Source of the DNA: Diploptera punctata
Taxonomy: Eukaryota > Arthropoda > Insecta > Blattodea > Blaberidae
Reading direction: 5' to 3'
Assembly: GCA_030220185.1 (NCBI GenBank)
Contig: JASPKZ010007286.1
Span: 744,001-808,000, forward strand
DNA length: 64,000 bases
Shown here: piece by piece, positions 25,336 to 37,300 of the stretch
How positions within the stretch are numbered: the stretch's first letter is position 1
Layout of the letters: each line of letters opens with the position of its first letter
Made by a program: the position numbers and the translations under genes
The notes under the pieces: generated by a model
What the model saw: only the letters and a program-made list of their open reading frames with translations
What the model was told of the DNA's origin: nothing
Database searches by the model: none

Positions 25336-28300
25336 GACAATGCCGCAGAAATGAAGGAAACAATAATAGACCTAACCTCAAAACCCGCCATTACAGAAAA
25401 GTTTTGGCAAATCCCTTGAAATATTTTGGGGGTTAGTGAACCACAGGTTAGAATCTTGTCACCTACAGACTCAGATGTTAGAAAATACTACAGCTTTTAT
25501 TGCATAACTATTTACTCTCTTCTTGTAACTCTCAGAGGAAATAAAGTGTAGCAGAGCTCATTATCCTCTCCTTTGTAAGGAGTTACCAGACCAAGTTAAT
25601 TTTTAGCTACCTTATTTGCTCATGGATGTAATGGACGGCATGCAATCAACACACCGACCCAATGAGACATCTAACAGGCAACTAAGGTATTACTAGGACG
25701 TTGAGGTTGGTAAATTTTTATTGGAGGCCTCTTTATTCAATCTTAAGGATCTTTTATGAGCCTGAAAATCTTCAGACTCAGGACCCACGGCTTAAAGTCC
25801 CTCCTGGAGGACTTGCTCCTTGTATTTTTCCATCCTAAAAATCCATCGACCCCAGCCGGGTTTGAACCCGAGGCAAGAAGCATAACCACTTGTCCACTGC
25901 AGCCGATAATTGGTCATATTACGTGAGCCAAAGTGCTTTTATCTATTATGACTGCTGATGCAGCAGACTGACACGCTTAGTCAGAGATCTGGAGTTCGAA
26001 TCCCAGTCCGAGCGTTAATTTTCTTTCTAAAATTAAATTATGTCTAATTCCGAAAAGTGTTAATTAAAATAAATAACATCAAAAGATGATAAAAATAGGT
26101 TTGCTTCAATGCTGAAAAAAGGTAAAGTGATCCCACTACAGACCTTACAAGGACCTTGGGGTGGTAGGAGGTTAAGCCTGCCACCATCCTAGACAATCAA
26201 CATAAGATGTCAGTAAGTCCTATGTGAAAGCTGGCTCTAACTCCAGGCCTTTCATCTGGTACTCATTTCCCACTCTAAGTCAAGCTCATAATGCCGCCAA
26301 AATATTTACGTCAATTTAAAAATTCAGGTCATATTGGGGCTGAACTTCCAGCTTGTAACATGTTGTTTCAACTATGCTATTGCATTTAATACTTAATTTT
26401 AGGAAGTGATATTTTGAGGTTGAGATATTTTGAGTCTGGACAAGCTGACGATAAAACAGAACTGTTTTGAAACATGTTCAAGAACAAATCAACATTAATA
26501 TGCTATTGCATCCCTAACTTAAATTGCTAATAAGATTTTTAATTTACTCACTTTGACTTCTTCTGGCGTTGCAGCAGTCTCCCCAGTAAGAAGATTGTGT
26601 GTTTTTTTATAGCGAAGCCTCTTGTATTTATTCAACATCTTTCTATTGTACGCCATCTGATGAGGAGCATATATTCCCTTCCCTGCAGCAGGATCTGGGG
26701 ACTTCCCCTTCCGAGTCACATATACATGGATAAAAAGTGTTCCATTATTCCGAACAGCCTATAAAATAGCAACATATAAAACATGTTTCATCAAATATTA
26801 TTCAATTTTGTTAAAAACTAACTTCAGTATAACAAACCTAAAAAAAGGAAAATAAGCCATCATTTAGGTAAGTCTTGTAACTTCCACAATAAGATCATGT
26901 CATATCTTTGTGACATGTGGAGGGATTTCACATTCTTCACAACATAGTTTTGGCACCCTTAGCAACTACTAATAAATAAATTTGCTATGAAAATGAAGTT
27001 ATAGCTTCTGATCTGTTGATTTTTTAGATAAAATTCCAGTAAGATGTTTTAATCAAATGGTAAAGAGAAACATTTATGCCTCTTTACCATTTGATTACAA
27101 TAATTTAGTTGTGTACTTTAATATACTTTTTTCAATCATAGTAACAGCTTTAGCTTCTTAATATTAATTTAATAAAGATGTTTTAAAATCATTTACATTA
27201 TAACAGTTAAGTATAAATTCCACAAAAAAAGGGTTTAGAATGCAAGGTTCCAACAGTATTACATGTTTTTTTACAAAAGAACACTTTGGAAATATTAAAA
27301 ATGGTGAAATTGAAAAATCGGCAATTGCAGCTCATAGTTTGCTAGAGAATCACAAAATCGAAAGAGAAACTAAACTTTTGAAACATTTGGAGAAACCTTT
27401 AGAATTGACAATTTGGGAGAAAATATACATTCAAAAGAATAAATATAAAGCAATGAATTTCGATATCCCTGACAAGAATAATTTAATTTCCAAGTTCATA
27501 AAATCTACACCAGATGGCAGTTCAAAAGATGATGTTTACGACGAAATTTCAAGAGTTGGAATTTGACTGAAGATGGAAGTAATACTATACTTTTGAAACC
27601 GGCATTGTGAAGACAAGCAACTTTGTGAGGTGAGGTGTTAAACATTTTCTCCAACTCATTTATTAAAGTATTACATTATTTTTATGAAACAGCCATCTCT
27701 TGGTGACTTCCTTAAACCTTGCTGTTTTAGACATTGGTCAATGGGTACATTTTGTGCAAGATGAAGTGCCACTTAACAATGACCAGTTGTCTGCAGACTC
27801 ATCTTAGGGTCGCATGCAAATACATTAGTCTCTTAAGTTATGTAGATAGGAAATAACACTATGAGGTTTTTTAATAAAAAATAAACAACATTAGTCTACT
27901 CAAATTACTTCCAATCACTGGTGAGCTGACTCACCATGAGCAAGTGCAAAGATCGAATTAGCTACCCACTAACTGGCCATGCATGAAAGTCGTTTTCGTA
28001 ATATTGGCAAGAAATTACCCAGAATTCTCAGTGATAAAACCACTTCCGTTATTTTCATCTGCTAGAGGCACGCATTTATGCTTGCATCCCGCAAATAATA
28101 CCGTATTTGATAAAGAAGAAAACAAATCAGGGATTTATCAAATTAAATGTGAAGAATGTGAGAAATTCTACATAGGAAAAACTAAGAGAAATTTGAAAAC
28201 TAGAGTGAAAGAACATCTCAGGAATGTCAAGAAAGGGGAAGTAGAAAAATCTGCAGTTGCTGCCCATGCATGGTCTGAAAAACATCTTATTGAGAAAGAA

Positions 28301-31300
28301 GCTAAATTATTAAAACAAATAGAAAAACCAAAAGAACTTACTGTTTGGGAAAAGATCTACATTCAATAGAGCGAAAAGAAGAAATTGATGAACTTTGAAA
28401 TTCCCGGTGAGAATGACCTGGTTTCGAGGTTTTTCAGTCAGCCAATGGAAGGAGCGAAGGACAGCTCTTCAAGACGACAGAACAACGGTCATGACAATAC
28501 TGAGGATGGAACAGAAACTATGTTCCGAAACTAGTTTATAATCAAATAAGAAGAACAATATGAGGTGAGTGATAAAAAATTCTACCTTAATGAATAGTAA
28601 CTCTTCTACATAATGTTTTTATTTAAAAGTGACATTCATAGTTGTATCCCTGTTTCCTGAGAAAAGAATCACAATAGCATAGGCAAACCCAACATTGAAC
28701 CCAAGACTACTTCTAAAGACACCACAATGTGGAACAACCAACCTTACAACAACTCCTTCACTTGTTAGTTTGAATTTTTTTATATTGCCACTAGCTATGG
28801 ATCTACTGAAATTTTTCCTCAGAACTGAAATGAATTTATTCTCACCTCTGTTGTTTCAAATTCAATATTGTGTGTGCGAGTTCCATCACTACTTTCACCA
28901 CTAAACCAGTCACCATATGTCAATTCTTTTTCCTTCCAAATCAATGTTTTTGGATTACTGAAGTCTGTAAACGTTTCAGAAGAAGATAAGTACACATACA
29001 AGTCCTGCAAAAAAAAATGACAGCGATTAATTATAATTTTCCAGGAATGTTTATTTATTTTATAAAAAAAATTATCGGAAGATACACAATGAGGTAAATA
29101 TCAATAGAATATAAATGTAAATCGGAAACTTAAAAAATTTCCAGTGGGCATATCCGATCTCAAAGGTCATTCAATAACGCCTAGATACACTACAAAAGCT
29201 GGCATTAATGGTTAATTTTGAAGTCATAATTTAATTGAAAATGGGAACAATGATCTCCAAAACATGTCTAAGTGAGAGGATAATATTTTATTACGTGGGG
29301 TTTACGATTCATTTGTATTCTTTGTTTATACTGATTACATGTTTGATGTATCATAATAAAAAATGGGTACATGGCAACTAGTAAGTAAAGTAATACATTT
29401 TATATAAATTATAATTTCACTTGGATTTTTTTAAAGAGGGCCAATGTATAGTATTAGTAAAGAAACATTATTAAAGAAGTGCCATTGCTTTCTCGGCATT
29501 ACAAACTTTAAGTTTCCATTTTGCTTACATGCTACGATGATTGCTGGTTATATGTTCCTCTATCTGTCACCAGATATGTCTGTGTAGATATTTTAAAAGC
29601 AAGCATAAAAAAATCTGAGTGGGCATAGGCACAAATCATAAATCATATTAGTACTACCAATGGTACATTAGATTGGAGATAGTGTTGTTTGGTTGCATTT
29701 AGACCATCCTCTAAAATTGGTTTGATATTAGATCAACAATCCATTTTGAGACTCATAGTGGCCAACCTGAGGAAGTTGACTGTGAAAAGAAAGCCATATA
29801 TGAGCCAACAACTGACTAACACAAAGATAAATACAACTGTCACAGGATTGATGATTGGGACAAGAAGTACTATACCACGATTCTTAGCTAAATTTTGGAA
29901 TTTCTTAGATTTGGACAGAGTGTAACTTTCTAAAATTGCCATCGCTGCCATTAGAGGATCAATTTCAATTGGCCTTCCCCCGAATAAATAATATAAGATT
30001 TTGACTTCTTCCGCCTTCTCTAACTCTCCTTCTAGCAAGAAGAATAGTAGAAAGAGGAGCCGGTACAGGTTGAACTATCTTTACAAATGTATTCACGTAG
30101 ACTTTCATGGCCGGAGTTGCTATGATGATCTTGATGAAGGTTTTTGGGCTGTAGGCCAGCCTCACGACCACGGCCCCGAAAACCTTCAAGATCATCATCT
30201 TTACAAAATTTCTACTTTATAGTATGTATACAATTACAATTTGAAATTTTTTAAATGTACTTACAAAATGTATTTCAACAATTTTGAAAATGAATAGTCT
30301 GTATTATCACTTTGTCCTTGAGACAATCCTCTAATGAGGAAAATTGTATATAATAATAATAAAAATATACTTGGTACAGTCCTATATTAGAGAACAGTGA
30401 GATTAGTTATTGTCTGTTCCATAGATCTGTGGCCCCTTAAGATATGTGAAATAAAGCCTACTTCTTTTTCTGTCTCAGCAAATCACTTCTCTCCCTACAT
30501 TCCTATCTCTCTCTCTTGCACTTGCACTCCAGTGTTGTCAACTCAATTCCAACCTTGCATTATTCAATATTCAAGAGCTATGACATTGGGGGAAGTTTGT
30601 CAACAGCCCTACTCAATGTTTGCTGTTTGACATAGTGGGAGGAGAGTGCAGTGAAATGGTGTGAGCATAGATATGTGCTTTTCTAAGAACAATGTCAGCG
30701 CTAGAGGGACACATCTGTTGGTCTGAGTATAGTAGGCCTACATTGTACAATGTTGCACAAAAGAACTTTTAATTTTCTTATTATACATTGTTTGTAAATG
30801 GTTTCTAAAAATCAGCCAATATCATCTTTGATCCTGTGTATGGAACTATCCCCTACCTGAGCAAATTTCTTGGTTGATCAGAATGACATCATAATCAGAA
30901 TAGATGAGGACAAAACTTTACAATAATTATTATAAAACTAATTCTAAAATGGATAGACTTAATACAAATTCGTGTAAGGCCCGAGACGCTGGACTTCATA
31001 GGATATCTTCTTTAATTTTATTCTATTGAATTAGCACTTTCTTAATATGAAAGAGTTCACTCTGGTAGTCAGCAATGCATATCATGTAAAATTGAATTAT
31101 TGTAATCTATATATTAATATATGAAGGAAAACTTTGGACCCATTTTTAAGCAGATTGCACGCACGGAGGAGTGTGGTATTTGGCATAATTAAAGTTCATA
31201 TAGGGGGCATAATTAAAGTTCATATAGGGGGCATGCAGTAGCATAGTGGTTAAGGCACTGCGCTACAAGCCGGAAGGTCGAGGGTTCGAGTCCCGGTGGG

Positions 31301-34300
31301 GTCAGGATTTTTAAATTGACCCAAACATTCTGACGGCACTATGGCCCTGGGGTCGACTCAGCCTTTAACTGAAATGAGTACCAGATGCTTGTTCTGGGGT
31401 AAAGGCGGCCGTCACGCAGGACTGACAACCTGGCTGACATCAAATGCCGATTGTCAAGAAAAAGTGGGAGCCTTAACCTCCTACTACCCCAAGGGCCTCC
31501 TGAGGCCTGTAGTGGGATCACCTTACCTTTTTTTTTAAAGTTCATATAGAGAAGGAGTGCAGAAAAATAAAATTTATGTATAATATGTGTTACAAATAAA
31601 TTGAATTAAACAAAATAAAATAAATTGTCTCTAAGGAATTTATATGTATTACTCATTCACTTGTTTACCTTCATACTGAAAGTGCATTGTTGTAAAAAGA
31701 AAATTGTGAAGCAGCAATGTGAATTGACTTACGCTTGTGTATTTATTATTAGTGATTTAAAAAAGTGAGTACATTTTATTATTTAAATTTAAATTAACCC
31801 TGTCTAATCTTTGTTTCAGTTATTTCATTACCTTTTTTTTATATTTACATATTTGCACCTACTTCCATTATGCCTCGACATAGAACATTGACAGGTTGGA
31901 GTGAGAGACAAAGACGAAGGGATATATATTCCCGTTCGCATAATAATAGGCCCAATGCAAATCTAAATAGTATACAAACGTCAAAAGATGCGTTTTTTTT
32001 TTTAATATGGCTTAGCCAAGCTATAACCACATATTTCCTATCGTTCATATTTTTAACATAAATAAAAAATTAATGCATAATGATGTATTTGTGACATATT
32101 TAAAAATTTAATGAATTGTGGTCGAATTTTGACTGATGGGCGACCACTAGTAACAATTAATGCACTTTTATAATAATGCTTAATTTATTCACTTCACATA
32201 TGAATATGCATTCTTCAATACATGTATAAAACTCTTGTGTATTTATATATTATTTAAGTGACCAACCTCATGGGCTAGTGGTCAGCATTTCTGACTACAG
32301 TTCATGAGGTTCCAGGTTTGATTCCTGGTAAAACTATAAGAGTTTTTCCTGTGGTAGCCCATGGTCTGGAATTTAGGTTAATTTTAGGTTAAGAACTCTC
32401 CTGGCACTTCACTATCATTTATCACCCATCATATCATCGGGGTAATGTGTAACCCCGCCTTTTAGGCGCCCCAACTTCAGAAGTGGGTTATAATTATGCC
32501 AATGCCACAAGAGAATACCAGAAATGTCGAAAAGACAACCTGGGGCATTGAATTTAAAAATATATATATATATATATTTTTTTTTGTTGAGTTGTACTTC
32601 ATACTTCTTTGGAACTCCCTCGCGATCCAGATTTCGTCACTGTATTTGTGACATTCTCTATGCTGTTCATGTTCACAACTCAATGTGAACAGCATTGAGA
32701 ATGTTACAAATACAGTGACGAAATCCGGATCACGAGGGAGTTAAGAAGTATGAGGTGAGTCAAGAAACAACAACAAAATTAAAATAAACCTCATAGTGTT
32801 ATTTCCTATCTACATAACTTCTTCTTCTTCTTCCTTCCTTCCAAGTATTAGGCCAAGGCCTGTTACGATCCTATAGAAAATTTTCCCTCCAGCGTCCTTC
32901 CGGGAAATTCTTGTATAAGACTTGAAAGCATAATAATAGTCCCTTCGATTGGTTGCCGGCCAAAGGAAGGGAAGACCAGTGATGGGGCTGCCATCTTATA
33001 GCCTCTGGTCAGACTTTTCTGGAGAAGAAAAGAAAATAAAGGAAAGAAGAAATGGAAGAAAGGAAAGACTCCCTAGCCCTCGGATGCCCTAATAGCGTCG
33101 GGGTCGAAAAAAACAAGAGTTAACCAAGAGAGGTTAGATAGTAAAGTTAAAAGAGTGCAAAACACAAGTAAGTGGAAGAAATGTTTTGCTTGGGCACCTT
33201 GTGGCCGCCATCCACATATCCCCTAGATGAGGACCCCTGAGGTTTCTACATATATATTATATTATTTATGTCCCAATTATACTCTAAAAATCTATAATCA
33301 ATATCTGTCCATCTCACACTTTGCACAAAAACATTTTTATGCATGATGTATAACGGCAAAAGTGAAAGAACAAAATCGATCTCCGAATATAGCAAAGAAT
33401 AATACCCATTCGGGTGAACCTTCCATATTTATAATGGCAAAATTCTTCTCACTGGCAGCAACAACATGACACCAGATGGCAGGAGGGGAAAATGCCTCCA
33501 ACCAATCAGAAAATTAAGAATATCTTCTTCTTGTAAGCCCATGTTTTCCCTTAACAGAGATTTAGGTGCTCTCCCCCTATAGGGAAGAATTTGAATCATA
33601 CTAATTTTAGGTACACTTGTTTTCGTGTAGATGTCCATTGAGTGGTCCATGGTCAGCGTTCCGCCTCATACTGACATCTAGGAAACCAAGGTAATACTAG
33701 GACGGGAAAATTCGGTAAACTTTGCTTAGAGGCCTTTCATTCGGGCTTAAGGATTTTTTACGAGCCTGAAAATCTTCAGACTCGGGATCATGGCTTAAAG
33801 TCCCTCCCAGAGGACTTGCTCCTTGGATTTATAAATTCAAAATTAACAGCTTAGAGCATTTGTGCAAACCAATGAAATTACAATATAAAACAAGATTAAG
33901 CCATGAAAAAATACAACTCAAAATATGTAGTGTTAACAATATAAAAATAGCAAATATATCTGGTAATATGTTGAATGTATGTTACCAACATATAAAAAAC
34001 AAGATATAAGTGCACGAGACAGACATTCAAAGTAAAAAAAATAATAATAATAAGAGTGACAAGATGATAAAAGAATTGTCCAAATTCTTTGTTGTCAACT
34101 TTATATCTGCTCTTATTACAACATGGGCACGAGGATATGGAAGGGAAATAAGCAATGGACAAGCTAATGTTGAGAATTTGGCAAATAAATCATCCACTTT
34201 CTTGAACTCAAATTTTTAAAAGGAAGACTTGTGATTCTGTAAAAGCCAAAATTGAAGTCCATGACATCTGCATTCCAAATCTATATTTCAAGTATTTTAC

Positions 34301-37300
34301 AAACGATCATGTCTTCTTGTCAATTTGAAGATTACACTGAAGATTTCTTGTAGTACAGTAATATTGTAAACTTTTAAATTCTTCCATTCCTTTTCAGATT
34401 TTTTAATACATATTCATGCATAATTTTGTTGATATATCTATGTATTATTATTCACTTGATAAAGTGGCAAGGCATTGAAGGAGATGCTGATATAGATAAA
34501 ATTTGCCCCTTCTAAGCCAGAAAATCATCCTCTCCATTAGTTCTACTCCACAGTGGCCCACAATCCACTGAATTACCACCTCTTTATTTAAATTGATTGT
34601 TATTTTATATGATGATCTTGAAGAAGATTTTCGGGCTGTAGGCCGTGGTCGTGAGGCTTGTAGTTCCAACTACAAGCCTTACGACCACGGCCTACAGCCC
34701 GAAAATCTTTTTCAAGATCATCATAGCAACTCCGGCCGTGAGAGACGTTATTTTATAGTTTAAAAATGTAGTATTATCAGAAAATGTGAGGTGTAATGGA
34801 AATTTAGTCCTATACTATGGCCAAGCAACCTGCATTGGGCCAGAGCTAGAGGACGAGTTCCCATGGGGGAAGAAATTTTCTCGTGGAATTTCAGTTATTG
34901 TTAAGTAGGGTTTCAGGTCGAGGAAACCAGCTACAATGGCTGAGGACCCCAACATGCAAACCATATATATCAATCCAATGCTGGATGGATGATTATTCAC
35001 AACTCTGAATGACGTGGATGTGAGGCCAGCAGTGACTAATAGGCATAAGGTTCTTTTAGGGTTGTCTTGCTATGAAGTTAAAAACATGTGAATAAAGAGT
35101 TTCAGGATGAACTTTCCAATGTGTGACAAAAAAAACATCATGCAACATTCTAATGAGACAAATAATAGTATATTAAGATGCGAGGTCAGGAAGTTGTTTT
35201 ACAGAATTGATGAAAATGTTTAAAAACAGAGTAATAGCAAGGTTTTTAATTTCCGAGATTCTGTAAAATACTTTACAAACGTGTGTTGTACATTATTTTT
35301 TGCATGAGGGTGTTTTCAAAATAATAAATAATACTAAAATAATAACATCTTTGTTAGAAATATTTGTATTCATTATAATCAATTGACTAACATTAACAGT
35401 GTGGGCAATGTTTATTAGTTGAAACAACAGGAGGCTATGAGATGAATTTAATGATAAAATGGCGGCAAGTACGTATTTATTGTTTTTATATTGTTTCAAA
35501 TGTCCCACCTCTGTGGTCTCGAGGTAGTGTGCTGCCTTGTCACGCAGCAGGCCCGGGTTTGATCCCCGGTCGGGGCAGTTTTTCTGGGTGAGGTTTTTAT
35601 CGGGGTTTTTCCTCACCTGTAAGACAAATGTCAGGAAAACTTTAAGGGCCAAACAGTCCACGAAATCATATGGTCATCATCATCATCATCCTTATCATTA
35701 TCATCATAATCATCCTTCACCGGTGTGGAAAGCAAAGAGAAGCTACCACACCTACAATTCCCTAGTAAAGTTGCAAGCATAGCATGAAAATGCTATGATT
35801 GCAGTGAAGGACCTGCATTCGGGCAGAATTACTATGGATGGATTGTTTCAAATAAAGTTCAGTTCATTTAAAATGCAGTGATTTGTTTCGTATAATGTAT
35901 ATTAACACTACATTTTGGATATTTTTTTGTATATACATTGTATGTAGTATACATAGAGGGCAGTGGTTTTACTTCCCGCATGTGGGTGTAAGTGTAATAT
36001 TACAGTATAGTTTATTTAGGTGGCAACCCCGTAATGTAGGAAGTTGAACTTTCAATCATGGTCGCCATTGCTGTAAGTACAACAAAACATACTATTGTGC
36101 AAAAAAATGTTTAATTTCTATCTTTCATGGTGTTTAGAATGTGAAAATATATGCTCATACAAATATTGGCCATTAGAGAGCAGTAACTGTACGTGCTATA
36201 TATGTAATTGTTGTAAGATTTTTCTTTAAATTGAAATTCTTACCCGAAATTAGGATTTATAGGTCTACCAGACATCTCCAATTGCAGTTAATCAGTACTA
36301 CTTTGTAATAATTACAGCAAAACTCCCGAGTATCCATGTGCGTAACTTAGCTGGTTTACAGATTATCCGGGCATGAACTCTTTTAACTGTTATTTTTTTA
36401 AAAATACTGTATTTTGTATTGTTATGAAAAAAATTCTTTATTTTTAAACGAGGTACTGTGAACTGCACTTAGAAACTAGCACAATAGAGTAACCTTCACT
36501 CACAACCCACTCCCCTGACGTGTTTAACGGTACCAACCAACATTCTGAGAATATAATACAATTTCGGAAATTTATGTTGTGTGAGTCACTGAAAGTTTGT
36601 TGTTACTGATTGAAACCACGGATATGCTGTGGCAGTGGGTTTATCATTGGTTAGTAGTGTGGTCATCGGTGGTTACTAATCAGTGATAACCCTATTAGTG
36701 TGGGAATTGCTGATTATTTGTCATCTCTGGTTATAAGTGTGGATATCGGTGGTTACTAGTATAGTTGTCGCTGGTTACAGTGGCCATTTTGAATAACTGT
36801 CATAACCCCAGAGTGGTCATGACAGGAAATAGTCCCACTTTTTTTTTTCATATTTACGAGTAAAATAAAATAATGATAATTACGACTCACACCTAAATAC
36901 ATTTAATAAAACATTTTATGAATGTTTGTTGTATTTAAGTAGTGTTAAAGTGGGTAAATAAATTTCTGATCAACTTCCAGGGCACCAAATAACTTAATTG
37001 CATTATCTGTGTTTTTTTTATTTTCCGAGCATATCTCGGTCCCAATTAACATGAATAATCGGGAGTTTGCTATTGCAATATCCTTACAAATTCTGGATGC
37101 AGGCATCATTTGTATTTTGAAAATATTTTGGCTTTTCATTGCTAACCTAGCCAAAAACCAAGTTACTAATGCTGCCTAAAATTACAGAAAGAGAACTATT
37201 GGAATGTCAGCAACTGTAATTTGAGAATGTTATTTTTTATATTTGAAGAGAAAAATTTTCGCCTAGACCGGGACTCGAACCCGGGACCCTTGGCTTTCCT

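Larger units (their letters stand above)
28108..28610 (+). mobile_element. PLE-D copy, 5'-truncated
   Basis: Sense body from the endonuclease start to atatgaggtgagtgataaaa. It follows the possible Harbinger fragment without a tag. A minus copy of the 3' end is at 45457-45625. Confidence 0.75.

Noticed and set aside
29689..30038. Overlapping open frames in CLPTM1 intron 2 as a nested gene.
   Set aside because: No recognised domain, no convincing splice signals and two overlapping frames on opposite strands.
31870..32061. Basic 63-codon frame MPRHRTLTGWSERQRRRD as a gene.
   Set aside because: Short, no known family, then low-complexity Phe run and no supporting context.
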